From Variovorax sp. CAN15 (GTDB lineage Bacteria > Pseudomonadota > Gammaproteobacteria > Burkholderiales > Burkholderiaceae_C): a stretch of 56,203 nt of DNA. This document shows, in pieces, positions 43,120 to 52,335 of this stretch. The DNA is taken from NCBI RefSeq assembly GCF_030462475.1, contig NZ_JASMRZ010000006.1, forward strand, positions 27,471 to 83,673, read 5' to 3'. The stretch's first letter is position 1; each line of letters opens with the position of its first letter. Under the pieces are notes generated by a model. It saw only the letters and a list, made by a program, of their open reading frames with translations, was not told the origin of the DNA and did no database searches. Made by a program: the position numbers and the translations under genes.

Positions 43120-45060
43120 TTGCCGCCCACCTCTTCTTCAGGAAACACCGCGGAACCGGCTTTGCCGGGCTGCAGGTGTCGCCCCCTCGAAGGGGGTGAG
43201 CGAAGCGACACGAAGTGCGCACAGCCTGGGGGTGAGCCTGTTGCCTGGCGCGCCGACGGCGTTCCGCGAAGCGAGCGCTTCGACGACATCTATCACACCG
43301 AAACCGGCGCACTGGCCCAGTCGCGCCACGTTTTTCTGGGCGGGTGCGGCCTGCCCGAGGCCTGGGGCGGACAGCCCCAATGGCGGATTCTCGAAACCGG
43401 CTTCGGCCTGGGCCTCAATTTCCTGACAACCTGGCAGGCGTGGCGCGCCGATCCGGCGCGGCCGCGGCTGCTGCACTTCGTCTCGGTCGAGGCCCATCCG
43501 GTCTCGGCCGGCGATCTGGTGCGCGCGGCCGGGACGTATCCCGAACTCGCTCCGCTGGCCGGTGAGCTGGCCGCGCAATGGAACGGCCTGCTGCCCGGCT
43601 TCCACCGGCTGGCCTTCGACGAGGGCCGCGTGCTGCTCACGCTGTGCATCGGCGACGTGCAGCCGATGCTGCGCGCCCAGCGCTTCGAGGCCGACGGCAT
43701 CTTCCTGGACGGCTTCAGCCCGCAGCAGAACCCGGAAATGTGGTCTGCAGACACGCTCAAGGCGGTGTCGCGCTTCGCCCGCCAGGGCACGCGCATCGCC
43801 ACCTGGACCATCGCGCGGGCGATCCGCGACGCGCTCGCGCAGCAGGGCTTCGTCGTGGAGAAGCGCCCCGGCCTGCCGCCCAAGCGCGACTGCCTGCGCG
43901 GCACCTTCGCGCCTGCCTGGACCGTGCGCCGCCGCGAACCCGCGCCGGAGCGCGTCGAGGCGCCGGGCCGCTGTGCCGTCATCGGGGCCGGCCTCGCGGG
44001 CGCGGCCGTGGCGGCCAGCCTTGCGCGGCGCGGCTGGCAGGTGACGGTGCTCGACGCGGCCGACTGGCCCGCCTCCGGCGCATCGGGGCTGCCGGTGGGC
44101 ATGCTGGCGCCGCATGTGTCGCCCGACGATGCACTGCTCTCCCGGCTCACGCGCGCCGGCATCCGGGCGACCTGGACCGAGCTGGCACGGTTGCTCGAGG
44201 AAGGCCGGGACTGGCGCGCAAGCGGCGTGCTGGAGCGCCGGCCTGATGGCGATGTCCGCGTGCCCGCCGGCTGGAACAACCTGGGGCCGAACGAATCGTG
44301 GCCCGCCAGTGCCGATCAGCTGGCAGCGGCCGGCTTGCCCGCCGATGTTCCCGCGATCTGGCATGCCCGCGCGGCCTGGGTAAAGCCGCAGCAGTTAGTC
44401 GCGGCGTGGCTGCGCCAGCCGGGCGTCGAGTTCCGTGGCGGTTGCCGGGTGGCGCGGCTGGAGCGCCATGAAGGCGGCTGGGAGCTGTTCGATCCGTCTG
44501 GCGAACTGCTGACAGAAGCAGATCGCGTCGTCATCTGCGCCGGCTTCGAATCGGGTCGCTTCGCTCCCGCACTCCCCCTACAGCCAGTACGCGGACAGGT
44601 CGCCTGGGGCCCGGTGCCCGACGACAGCACCCTGCTGCCCGCCACGCCAGTCAACGGCGACGGCCATCTGATCGCCCACGTCCCCGGCGAGCACGGCGAG
44701 GCCCCGATTTGGCTCGCTGGCGCCACCTTCGATCGCGACAGCACCAGCCTCGAGCCGACCGAGGCGGACAGCGCCGCGAACCGCGAGCGCCTCGCGCGCC
44801 TGCACCCGGCCGCCGCCGGGGCGCTGACCGATGGCGAGAGCCACACATGGGTCGGCGTTCGATGCGCTTCGGGCGACCGGCGTCCCCTTGTGGGCCCTGT
44901 CGATGCCGGCGACGCCGGCCTATGGGCCTGCACCGCGCTGGGTTCGCGCGGCCTGAGCTTCGCGGCCCTGTGCGCCGAACTGCTGGCCGCGCAATGGCAC
45001 GCCGAGCCACTGCCCCTGCCGGTCGCACTGGCCAAGGCGCTCGGTACGCAGAGACTCTGA
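43120..45060 (+). CDS. mnmC: MnmC, bifunctional tRNA wobble-uridine (mnm5s2U) enzyme; 5' end rearranged by repeat D
   Basis: The N-terminal methyltransferase (WRILETGFGLGLNFL SAM motif, then DGFSPQQNPEMW) and C-terminal FAD oxidase (VIGAGLAGAAVAASLARRG, then GVRCASGDRRPLVGP) of MnmC are complete. Together they convert cmnm5s2U to mnm5s2U in tRNA. The native frame begins GEPVAWRADGVPRSERFDD, but no ATG or GTG precedes it in frame. The only in-frame starts are TTG 43120, before element D, and TTG 43162, inside it. The native start codon seems to have been replaced by the end of element D, so the protein would carry a repeat-encoded leader of about 25-39 residues. The start is therefore uncertain. 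Confidence 0.85.
   Translation: MPPTSSSGNTAEPALPGCRCRPLEGGERSDTKCAQPGGEPVAWRADGVPRSERFDDIYHTETGALAQSRHVFLGGCGLPEAWGGQPQWRILETGFGLGLNFLTTWQAWRADPARPRLLHFVSVEAHPVSAGDLVRAAGTYPELAPLAGELAAQWNGLLPGFHRLAFDEGRVLLTLCIGDVQPMLRAQRFEADGIFLDGFSPQQNPEMWSADTLKAVSRFARQGTRIATWTIARAIRDALAQQGFVVEKRPGLPPKRDCLRGTFAPAWTVRRREPAPERVEAPGRCAVIGAGLAGAAVAASLARRGWQVTVLDAADWPASGASGLPVGMLAPHVSPDDALLSRLTRAGIRATWTELARLLEEGRDWRASGVLERRPDGDVRVPAGWNNLGPNESWPASADQLAAAGLPADVPAIWHARAAWVKPQQLVAAWLRQPGVEFRGGCRVARLERHEGGWELFDPSGELLTEADRVVICAGFESGRFAPALPLQPVRGQVAWGPVPDDSTLLPATPVNGDGHLIAHVPGEHGEAPIWLAGATFDRDSTSLEPTEADSAANRERLARLHPAAAGALTDGESHTWVGVRCASGDRRPLVGPVDAGDAGLWACTALGSRGLSFAALCAELLAAQWHAEPLPLPVALAKALGTQRL
43144..43233 (+). repeat. 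Interspersed hairpin element, copy D, at the start of mnmC
   Basis: Same design and orientation as A and B: CCGCGG core, CCGGC-TTT-GCCGG hairpin, CCCCCTCGAAGGGGG hairpin and conserved tail ending GCCTGGGGGT. The next base opens the codon for the first conserved MnmC residues. In the mnmC frame the element is open throughout. Confidence 0.85.
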
Positions 45061-45144
45061 ACAACCTGGCCGAGTGCCCTGGCGATCAGAACTGGCGTGT
45101 GGCTCACGCCACGCTTTGCCGCGCGAAGGCACGAGAATGAGTCC

Positions 45145-46053
45145 ATGGCCACCCAATACGACATCAGGCACACCACCGTCTACCGCTACAACCAGCCGGT
45201 CAGCTTCGGCCTGCACCGGGTGATGTTCCGCCCGCGCGACAGCCACGACCTGCGCGTGCTGGCCACCGACCTGCAGGTGAGCCCGGAGGCGAACACGCGG
45301 CTCATCCAGGACCCGTACTCCAACTCCGTCGCGCTGGTGCAGCCGCTGGGCGAAGCCACCGAGCTGCGCATCGTGTGCTCCTTCACCATCGAGCATGTGC
45401 CGCCCTCGCAGCGCGACCTGTTCACGCTCGACCCGTCCGCCGAGTTCCTGCCCTTTGCCTACTCGGTGCAGGAGCGCCTCGACCTGGAGCACTATCTTCG
45501 CCCCCACCACAACGACGACGGACAGGGCACGCTGATCCGCTGGGCCCGCCAGTTCCTGCGGACCGACAAGCCCAACAGCACGCGCGACGTGCTCACGCGC
45601 ATGAACGCGCACATCGGCCAGAGCTTCGAATACAAGGCGCGCGACGAGGAAGGCACGCAGACGCCGCTGGAAACGCTGGCGCTGGGCAGCGGCAGCTGCC
45701 GCGACTACGCGCTGCTGATGATGGAAGCCACGCGCCGCCTGGGCATCGCGACGCGCTTCGTTTCGGGCTATCTCTACGACGCGGCGCTCGACGCTGCGGC
45801 GCAGACACAAGGAGAACTGGGCTCGATGACCGGCGCCGGCACCACGCACGCCTGGCTGCAGGCCTACCTGCCGGGCGTGGGCTGGCTGGCCTTCGATCCC
45901 ACCAACAACCTCATGGCCAGCGGCCAGCTGATCCGCGTCGGCGTGGCGCGCGACCCCGCGCTGGCGGCACCGATCTCGGGCAGCTGGTTCGGCGACCCCG
46001 AGGCCTACGAGGGCCTCGAGGCCACGGTGATCGTCACGCGCCGCGAAAGCTGA
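45145..46053 (+). CDS. Transglutaminase-like family protein
   Basis: This 302-residue protein has an N-terminal bacterial transglutaminase-like beta domain (YDIRHTTVYRYNQPVSFGLHRVMFRPRD) and a transglutaminase core with the catalytic triad segments GSGSCRDYALLMMEA (Cys), THAWLQAYLPGVGW (His) and FDPTNN (Asp). Such proteins probably act as cysteine peptidases or amide hydrolases rather than crosslinkers, and no signal peptide is visible. ATG 45145 places the family's MATQYDIRHTT start correctly. It follows mnmC by about 85 bp. Partner genes (often an alpha-E domain or circularly permuted ATP-grasp protein) are not present here. Confidence 0.88.
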   Translation: MATQYDIRHTTVYRYNQPVSFGLHRVMFRPRDSHDLRVLATDLQVSPEANTRLIQDPYSNSVALVQPLGEATELRIVCSFTIEHVPPSQRDLFTLDPSAEFLPFAYSVQERLDLEHYLRPHHNDDGQGTLIRWARQFLRTDKPNSTRDVLTRMNAHIGQSFEYKARDEEGTQTPLETLALGSGSCRDYALLMMEATRRLGIATRFVSGYLYDAALDAAAQTQGELGSMTGAGTTHAWLQAYLPGVGWLAFDPTNNLMASGQLIRVGVARDPALAAPISGSWFGDPEAYEGLEATVIVTRRES

Positions 46054-46073
46054 CGGCGACGCCGCCAGCCGCG

Positions 46074-47300
46074 TTATTTCGCGCGCGCCGCGCGGTACGC
46101 ATTGACCGCCGGCACCGCCGTCGCGGGGCTGTCGGCGAAGAGACCATCGATGCCCGCGTCGAGGAACGCCTTGATCTCACCGGCCGTGTCGCCGTATGCG
46201 ATCGGATCGGCCTTCGGCTCCTTCTTGAGGCTGTCGGGCAAGAAGTTGTTCTCGGGTCTGACGGTCCAGATGTGGACCTGCAGCTTCTTGTCATGCGCGT
46301 CCTTCACGAGCGTGGTCGGCGCGCCGAGCTTGCCGTCGACCACCGGGATCACGCGTGCCTTTGCCGTACCGATGCCCTGCGCATACGTCGCGATCCCGGC
46401 CAGGCCCTCGGGCGTCACCAGATCGGCATAGGTGCGCCTGTCGCGCAGCGCCGCGAGGTCATAGGGTGCGCCCTGCCCGTCGATGAGCTGGACGATCTTC
46501 ACCGGGCTCTTCAGGCGGATGTCCTTGAGGTTGCCGGTCTCGAAGGACTGCACGAACACCGGAGCTTCGGCCTTGTTCAGGTCGTGCTTCTGCAGCGTGT
46601 CGATCAGCCTCTGCTCCAGGGGCAGGCCGATGGAGCGGAAGTAGGTCGGGTGCTTGGTCTCGGGGTAGATGCCGATCACGCGGCCCTTGGTTATGGTCTG
46701 CGACTTGGCCAGCTGGATAACCTCGTCGAGCGTGGGCACCTGGAACTGGTCGTTGTACGAGACGTTGGCCGGGCGCAGCTTCGGAATGCGCTCGCGGGCC
46801 TTCAGCTCCTTGAGTTCGGCCAGCGTGAAATCTTCGGTGAACCAGCCGGTGATCGAGACGCCGTCGACCACCTTGGTGGTCATGCGGCTGGCGTACTTCG
46901 GCACGTCGGCCACGTTGGTCGTCGCCTCGACCAGGTTGCCGTCCTTGACGATGGCGATGGCGTTCTCGTGGCGGGCGACGAGTTCGCCGTCCTTGGTGGC
47001 CACCAGGTCGGGCTCGATGAAGTCGGCCCCGTCGTCGATGGCCTGCTGGTAGGCCGCCAGCGTGTGCTCGGGACGCGAAGCCGAGGCGCCGCGATGGCCG
47101 ATGACGAGGATCGGCCCCGCCTGGACAGGCGCCGGAGCAGGCGCGGGAGCCGCTGTCGGAGCGGAAGCCGGCGCCGGAGCCGGTGCGGGCATCGACGCGA
47201 TCGGCAGCTGCGGCGTGCCACCGCTGCTGCCGCCGCAGGCGGAAATGAACGCGCAGGCGCAAGCCGCCAGCGTCGTCCGGGAAAAGATGAACGATTGCAT
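46074..47300 (-). CDS. Glycerophosphodiester phosphodiesterase lipoprotein (GlpQ-like)
   Basis: This 408-residue protein has a lipobox (FISACGG, Cys near residue 22), then a Pro/Ala spacer (residues 28-62, AP repeats) and a GDPD TIM barrel. Catalytic motif VIGHRGASASRPEHTLAAYQ with the two essential histidine/arginine-type residues begins near 66, and FIEPDLVATKDGELVARHE holds the metal-binding Glu/Asp and second His. Long GlpQ-type insertions follow. It would hydrolyse glycerophosphodiesters at the cell envelope to glycerol-3-phosphate. It is convergent with the transglutaminase-like gene and downstream of a crotonase gene. Confidence 0.9.
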   Translation of the reverse strand: MQSFIFSRTTLAACACAFISACGGSSGGTPQLPIASMPAPAPAPASAPTAAPAPAPAPVQAGPILVIGHRGASASRPEHTLAAYQQAIDDGADFIEPDLVATKDGELVARHENAIAIVKDGNLVEATTNVADVPKYASRMTTKVVDGVSITGWFTEDFTLAELKELKARERIPKLRPANVSYNDQFQVPTLDEVIQLAKSQTITKGRVIGIYPETKHPTYFRSIGLPLEQRLIDTLQKHDLNKAEAPVFVQSFETGNLKDIRLKSPVKIVQLIDGQGAPYDLAALRDRRTYADLVTPEGLAGIATYAQGIGTAKARVIPVVDGKLGAPTTLVKDAHDKKLQVHIWTVRPENNFLPDSLKKEPKADPIAYGDTAGEIKAFLDAGIDGLFADSPATAVPAVNAYRAARAK

Positions 47301-47453
47301 TGAGATTCCTCCCTGATTTCTGTAGATCGATGCGAATGCACCCGCCCGCCGCTTCTTGGAGTTTTGGTCGGCTGGACGATGGGCGCGCCGGATCATCGAA
47401 GGAGGACATGTCGGTCGCATGACATGCGGCCGACATGAAAGCGGCGACTGCGT

Positions 47454-48386
47454 TCAGCCGCGCGCGGCCAGCTTCGCCTCCAGCTCGGCGATGCGCGCCC
47501 TCGCCTCGTCGCCTTCCGGAATCGGCCGGCCGCTGTCGCGCCACTGCACCGCGCTCTTGAAGCCCTCGGCTTCCGCCTGGCGCCTGAACCACATGCCCTC
47601 GGGGTTGTGGCGCGTGATGCCGTCGAACACGGTGGCGAAGATCTGGCTCTGCTCCAGCCCCATCGAGTGCCAGACCTGGTTGACGACCAGCTTGTGCATC
47701 ATGAGGTGCGAACCCGGTACGCCCGCGATGCGCTGCGCGAGCTGCATCGTCGCCTCCTCCAGCCGCTCGGCCGGCACCGAGAAATTGGCCAGACCCCATT
47801 CGGCCGCTTGCGTGCCGGCGATGGTGTCGCCGGTGAACATGAGCTGCTTGGCGCGCATGGCGCCGAGGCGGTAGGTCCACATCGCGGTGGTCGGGCAGCC
47901 CCACACGCGCGTGGGCATGTAGCCGATGCGTGCATCGTCGGCCATGGTGAGCAGGTCGCAGCACAGCGCGATGTCGCTGCCGCCAGCCACCGCGTAGCCG
48001 TGCACCTTGGCGATGGTGGGCTTGCGGCTGCGCCACAGGGCCATGAAGTCGTCGGTGTTGCGCTTCATGGCGGCGTAGTCGAGCATCGGGTCCCAGGGCG
48101 TCTTCTCCTGCCGGCAGGGATGGTCGCCCTGTCCGCCGTCGCCGTTGCGGACATGGCCTTCGGCGTAGTCGCCGAGGTCATAGCCGGCGCAGAAGGCGCG
48201 GCCCGCGCCTTCGACCACGATCACATGCACCTCGTCGTCGGCCTCTGCCCATTCGACCGCGCGGCGTATCTCGGCGGGCGTGGTCTCGGCGATGGCGTTG
48301 AGCTTGTCGGGCCGGTTGAGCACGAGGCGCGCGATGCGCGGGTGCTGCGGGTCCTTGTCGATCAGGACGGTTTCGAAGGCTGGCAT
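47454..48386 (-). CDS. Crotonase / enoyl-CoA hydratase family protein
   Basis: This 310-residue crotonase-fold protein has the first oxyanion-hole segment [17 protein letters not shown] near residue 65 and the second, [19 protein letters not shown], near 130. An insertion of about 30 residues between them ([18 protein letters not shown]) marks a distinct subfamily often annotated as enoyl-CoA hydratase with unclear substrate. The usual catalytic glutamate position reads [10 protein letters not shown], so typical Glu144/Glu164 chemistry is not assured. It is isolated and may belong to fatty or aromatic acid degradation. ATG 48386 gives a normal N-terminus. Confidence 0.85.
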   Translation of the reverse strand: MPAFETVLIDKDPQHPRIARLVLNRPDKLNAIAETTPAEIRRAVEWAEADDEVHVIVVEGAGRAFCAGYDLGDYAEGHVRNGDGGQGDHPCRQEKTPWDPMLDYAAMKRNTDDFMALWRSRKPTIAKVHGYAVAGGSDIALCCDLLTMADDARIGYMPTRVWGCPTTAMWTYRLGAMRAKQLMFTGDTIAGTQAAEWGLANFSVPAERLEEATMQLAQRIAGVPGSHLMMHKLVVNQVWHSMGLEQSQIFATVFDGITRHNPEGMWFRRQAEAEGFKSAVQWRDSGRPIPEGDEARARIAELEAKLAARG

Positions 48387-48471
48387 GGCGGGCTGTCTCC
48401 TTGTGTTGGGGGTCGATCGCGCCGCTTTTTTAGCATCGACCGCCACGCACGCCCAGCCCCGGGAAAAGCCT

Positions 48472-49968
48472 TCAGCCCGCTGTCGCCCCGCCCAGCTGGA
48501 AGCGGAACACCGCGCCCTTGTCGGCCTGCTGCACCAGCCGTATGTCGCTGCCGTGCAGCTGCAGGATGCGCTTGACGATCACCAGCCCCAGCCCGCCGCT
48601 GCTCGCCGTACCGTCGGCACGCGAGCCGCTCATGAACACCGGGCGCGTGAAGATCGCCTTCTGCAGCTCGCCCGGAATGCCCGGCCCCGTGTCGCTCACC
48701 TGCACCGTCACGCCTGCGTTTTCGGCGCGCAGCTGCACCACGATCTCCCCGCCCTCGGGCGTGTGGCGGATGGCGTTGTCCAGCAGGTTGGTCAGCACGC
48801 GCTCGATCATGCCGAGATCGGCCGACACCACCGGCAGGCCCGGCGCGATGTCGGGCTTCAGGCGCTGATGCCTGGCCTCCGCCGCCAGCTCGAACTTCTG
48901 GAACACGTCCTGCACCAGGTCGGCCAGCGCGAAGCTTTCCTTCTCGGGCTTGACCACGCCGTATTCGAGCCGCGCCAGTTCGAAGGCCTCCTGCGCCAGC
49001 CGGCCGACCTTGCGGCTCTGGCCCAGCGCGATTTCGAGGTAGCGCCGCCGCTCCGCCTCATCGAGCGTGCCGGCCTTGAGCAGCAGCGTTTCGAGGTAGC
49101 CGTGCAGCGATGTGAGCGGCGTGCGCAGGTCGTGCGAGATGTTGGCGAAGAGTTCGCGGCGCTGCTGGTCCTGCAGGGTCAGCTCGCGCCATTGCTCGGC
49201 GATGCGCCGCGTCATCTGCGCGAAGGCCTGGCCCAGCTGCGCGATCTCGTCGCTGCCGCGCGAAAGCCGCTCCAGCGTGGGCGCCTCGCCTTCGAGCGAT
49301 GCGATGCCTTCGGTCTCGAAGCGCTTCACCGCCGCCGTGAGTTCGCGCAGCGGCCGCGTGATGAGGCGGAATGCCGCCAGCCCCGCCAGCAGCCCGAGCA
49401 GCGCCACCAGCCCCATCGTCCACAGCGTGGTGCGCAGCACGTTGTCGGCCGCCACGTTGGCGACCAGCGCATCGTGATCCTCGCCCTGCAGCACCACGTA
49501 GACGTAGCCGGCATCGCGCCCACCCATCTGCAGCGGTGCGGCGCTGAACACCTTGGCGCCGTTCGGGCTGCGCGGGTCGTCCCCCGCTATCGGCAGCGGG
49601 GCGCCCGACAGCAGCCTGCGAATGGGCGCCAGGTCGACCCTGTCGCGCTTCAGGTGTCCCGGCGGCGCCGCCTGCGCCTCGATGCGGCCGTCCAGGCCCA
49701 GCAGGTAGACCTCCACACTGGGGTTGACGGCCATCAGCTTGTCGAACAGGTCCTTCACCGCCGCCTGGTCGAGTCCACCGGGCTTCATGAGCTCCGAGTT
49801 TCCGGCGATGTGCGCCGCCAGCCCTAGCGACAGGCGCTGGACGACCTCCTGTTCGTGCATGCCGTTGGAGCGCACCTGCAGCCACACCGATGCGCCGCAG
49901 CACACCAGCAGCAGCACCGCGAACACGGCCGAAAGCCGCCGCGAGAGCGTGGCCCAGGCCATCGTCAT
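48472..49968 (-). CDS. Two-component sensor histidine kinase
   Basis: This 498-residue membrane kinase has two transmembrane helices (about residues 12-32 and 180-200) enclosing a periplasmic sensor region of about 145 residues, then HAMP, a HisKA phospho-acceptor motif [20 protein letters not shown] and HATPase_c with DNAIRHT, DTGPGIP and [10 protein letters not shown]. It overlaps the response-regulator gene by four bases. The sensor domain is not a recognisable standard type. Transcribed divergently from the cytochrome/molybdoprotein/MXKDX/MsrA genes, it is the obvious candidate controller of them. Confidence 0.92.
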   Translation of the reverse strand: MTMAWATLSRRLSAVFAVLLLVCCGASVWLQVRSNGMHEQEVVQRLSLGLAAHIAGNSELMKPGGLDQAAVKDLFDKLMAVNPSVEVYLLGLDGRIEAQAAPPGHLKRDRVDLAPIRRLLSGAPLPIAGDDPRSPNGAKVFSAAPLQMGGRDAGYVYVVLQGEDHDALVANVAADNVLRTTLWTMGLVALLGLLAGLAAFRLITRPLRELTAAVKRFETEGIASLEGEAPTLERLSRGSDEIAQLGQAFAQMTRRIAEQWRELTLQDQQRRELFANISHDLRTPLTSLHGYLETLLLKAGTLDEAERRRYLEIALGQSRKVGRLAQEAFELARLEYGVVKPEKESFALADLVQDVFQKFELAAEARHQRLKPDIAPGLPVVSADLGMIERVLTNLLDNAIRHTPEGGEIVVQLRAENAGVTVQVSDTGPGIPGELQKAIFTRPVFMSGSRADGTASSGGLGLVIVKRILQLHGSDIRLVQQADKGAVFRFQLGGATAG

Positions 49969-50690
49969 GCGGCCTCCTCCGCGCTGCCGGTGGCGGAGAG
50001 CTTGTAGCCGCGCCCCCACACGGTGAGGATGCGCCGGGGCTGCGTGGGGTCGGCCTCCACCTTGGTGCGCAGCCGGTTGATGTGGGTGTTGACGGTGTGC
50101 TCGTAGCCGTCGTGCTGGTAGCCCCAGACCTGGTTGAGCAGGTCGAGCCGCGAGAACACCTTGCCGGGGTTGCGCGCGAAGAAGTACAGCAGGTCGAACT
50201 CGCGCGGCGTGAGCTCCACCGGCTTGCCGTCCACCCGCACCTCGCGCGCCAGCGGCTCGATGTCGAGGTTGCCCAGCGTGAGGCTGCCCGACTCCATGCG
50301 GGCGTTGCGCGCCATCGCGTCGGTGCGCCGCAGCAGCGCTTTCACGCGCGCCACCAGCTCCAGCACCGAGAAGGGCTTGGCCAGGTAGTCGTCGGCCCCC
50401 AGCTCCAGGCCGAGGATGCGGTGCACCTCGCTGGAACGGGCGCTGATGATGATGATCGGCGTGTAGCGCGCCATCGCGCGGGCGCGGCGGCAGATCTCGA
50501 GGCCGTCGACGCCGGGCAGCATCAGGTCGAGCACCAGCGCGTCCCAGTTGCCGCGCTCCAGCTCGCGCAGGCCGGCATGGCCGTCGGCGGCGTGCTCGAC
50601 GGCATAGCCCTCGTCGCGCAGGTGCATGCGCAGCAGCTCGGCAATGTGGGCGTCGTCCTCGACGATCAGTACGCGCTTGGCAGAGTCCAT
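49965..50690 (-). CDS. OmpR-family response regulator
   Basis: This 241-residue regulator has a receiver domain with VEDD acid pocket near residues 10-13, phospho-acceptor Asp55 in LVLDLMLPG and Lys in AKPF, followed by an OmpR/PhoB winged helix ending RTKVEADPTQPRRILTVWGRGYKL. It pairs with the kinase encoded next (four-base overlap). The spacer of 99 bp to the divergent cytochrome gene carries an inverted repeat that may be its binding site. It most likely acts as the transcription activator of the envelope repair module. Confidence 0.94.
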   Translation of the reverse strand: MDSAKRVLIVEDDAHIAELLRMHLRDEGYAVEHAADGHAGLRELERGNWDALVLDLMLPGVDGLEICRRARAMARYTPIIIISARSSEVHRILGLELGADDYLAKPFSVLELVARVKALLRRTDAMARNARMESGSLTLGNLDIEPLAREVRVDGKPVELTPREFDLLYFFARNPGKVFSRLDLLNQVWGYQHDGYEHTVNTHINRLRTKVEADPTQPRRILTVWGRGYKLSATGSAEEAA

Positions 50691-50727
50691 GGTGGCGCCA
50701 TTGTCCCGCGATACGGATTCCGGAGTT

Positions 50728-50754
50728 ATCACGATTAATTGAACTTTGCGTGAT
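50728..50754. promoter_or_regulatory. Inverted repeat ATCACG-N15-CGTGAT in divergent promoter region
   Basis: This 27-bp site lies midway between the two-component operon and the cytochrome gene, in an AT-rich stretch. It is a plausible operator for the response regulator, but OmpR-type proteins usually bind direct repeats, so the link is tentative. Confidence 0.45.
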
Positions 50755-50789
50755 GAATCGGCCATGGGGTGCGCCCAACAATCCGCCCC

Positions 50790-51434
50790 ATGAACAGCAC
50801 GACAGCCATCGCCACTCCCGCCGCACCGGCCAAGGCCGGCCCGGTACACCCGCTGTGGATGCGCATCTCGCACTGGCTCAACGCGCTGGCCGTGGTGATC
50901 CTGGTGACCAGCGGCTGGCGCATCTACGACGCCTCGCCCTTCTTCCCCTTCACCATTCCCACCGTGGTCACGCTGGGCGGCTGGCTCGGCGGTGCCCTGC
51001 AGTGGCACTTCGCCGCGATGTGGCTGCTGGTGGCCAATGGCCTGTTCTACCTGTTCATGAACATCGCCACCGGGCGGCTTGCCGCCAAGTTCTTCCCGCT
51101 GACCCCGGCCGGCGTCTTGCACGACGCGCTGGCGGCGCTCAAGGGCCAGCTCTCTCACGCCGACCCGCGCCGCTACAACAGCGTGCAGAAGCTGGCCTAC
51201 CTGTTCGTGATGCTCGACCTGATCGTGATCGTGCTCTCGGGCCTGGTTCTGTGGAAATCGGTGCAGTTCCCCGTGCTGCGCGAGCTGATGGGCGGCTACG
51301 AGTCGGCCCGCCGCGTGCACTTCTTCTGCATGGCCGCGATCGTCGCCTTCGTGGTCGTGCACCTCGTGATGGTGGCCCTGGTGCCCCGCACCCTCCTCAC
51401 CATGATCAGCGGCGGCAAGCCCGAAGCCCGATGA
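50790..51434 (+). CDS. b-type cytochrome membrane subunit (cytochrome b561 family)
   Basis: This 214-residue membrane protein has four main transmembrane helices and histidines positioned for b-heme (HPLWMRISHWLNAL in helix 1, FAAMWLLVANG with flanking His, RVHFFCMAAIVAFVVVHLVMV in the last helix). It belongs to the cytochrome b561 / hydrogenase b-subunit superfamily. The gene overlaps the next one by four bases (ATGA), so it almost certainly passes quinol electrons to the downstream periplasmic molybdoprotein. That pairing is analogous to MsrQ-MsrP, but with a different cytochrome type. Confidence 0.88.
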   Translation: MNSTTAIATPAAPAKAGPVHPLWMRISHWLNALAVVILVTSGWRIYDASPFFPFTIPTVVTLGGWLGGALQWHFAAMWLLVANGLFYLFMNIATGRLAAKFFPLTPAGVLHDALAALKGQLSHADPRRYNSVQKLAYLFVMLDLIVIVLSGLVLWKSVQFPVLRELMGGYESARRVHFFCMAAIVAFVVVHLVMVALVPRTLLTMISGGKPEAR

Positions 51435-52222
51435 AAATCTTCAAAGCCCCCACCCTGAGCGGCATCGACGGCGACGCCGTGCTGCGCGAAGCCCGCACGC
51501 TGATCTCGAAGAAGCTCGACGAGCCCTCGCGCCGTGTCTTCCTGCGGCGCTCGCTCACGCTCGGCGGCCTGTCGCTGCTCACCGGCTGCAGCATCAGCGA
51601 CAACGCGCAGGTGGAAGCCGCGCTCACGAAGATCTCGCGCCTCAACGACAAGGTGCAGGGCCTGATCTTCAGCCCCACGCAGCTCGCGCCGACCTACACC
51701 GAGGCCGAGATCACGCGCCCCTTCCCCTTCAACGCCTACTACGGCGAGGACGAGGTGCGCGAGGTGGAAGAAGCCAGCTATCGGCTCGAAGTGACCGGCA
51801 TGGTCGCCGACAGGCACGCCTGGACGCTGGCTGAACTGCGCGCCATGCCGCAGCAGGAGCAGATCACGCGGCATATCTGCGTGGAAGGCTGGAGCGCCAT
51901 CGGCCGGTGGGGCGGCGTGCGCTTCGCCGACTTCCTGCGCCACATCGGCGCCGACCTGACGGCCAAGTACGTGGGCTTCAAGTGCGCAGACGACTACTAC
52001 ACCAGCATCGACATGCCCACCGCCCTGCATCCGCAGACGCTGCTGGCGCTGAGCTACGACGGACAGCCCTTGCCACCCAAGTACGGCTTCCCGATGAAGC
52101 TGCGCATGCCCACCAAGCTTGGCTACAAGAACCCGAAGCACATCAAGGCGATGTTCGTCACCAACACATATTCCGGTGGCTACTGGGAAGACCAGGGCTA
52201 CAACTGGTTCGGAGGGAGCTGA
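51431..52222 (+). CDS. YedY/sulfite-oxidase-family molybdopterin protein
   Basis: This 263-residue protein has an N-terminal RRVFLRRS segment followed by a hydrophobic stretch and an LTGC box (Cys53), suggesting twin-arginine export and possible lipidation. The molybdopterin core contains RHICVEGWSAIGRW with the molybdenum-ligand cysteine at residue 150, FADFLRHIGAD and LPPKYGFPMKLRMPTKLGYKNPKHIK. Relatives reduce methionine sulfoxide in envelope proteins (MsrP) or other S/N-oxides. The coupled cytochrome supplies electrons. Together with the Met-rich protein and MsrA that follow, methionine sulfoxide is the most likely substrate (inference). Confidence 0.88.
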   Translation: MKIFKAPTLSGIDGDAVLREARTLISKKLDEPSRRVFLRRSLTLGGLSLLTGCSISDNAQVEAALTKISRLNDKVQGLIFSPTQLAPTYTEAEITRPFPFNAYYGEDEVREVEEASYRLEVTGMVADRHAWTLAELRAMPQQEQITRHICVEGWSAIGRWGGVRFADFLRHIGADLTAKYVGFKCADDYYTSIDMPTALHPQTLLALSYDGQPLPPKYGFPMKLRMPTKLGYKNPKHIKAMFVTNTYSGGYWEDQGYNWFGGS

Positions 52223-52335
52223 GGGGCCACACAAGCCGCTCGACTGCCGAAGAAAGCGCGAGGCCACGTCCCACGGGAGCAGGCCGATTTTCAGAAAACT
52301 CGATCAACCAACCTCAACTCAGGAAGACACGTCAA

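Noticed and set aside
45375..47303. Open frame of 642 codons crossing the transglutaminase-like and GDPD genes
   Set aside because: It spans two recognised genes on different strands and has low-complexity Arg/His/Gly composition, so it is not a gene.
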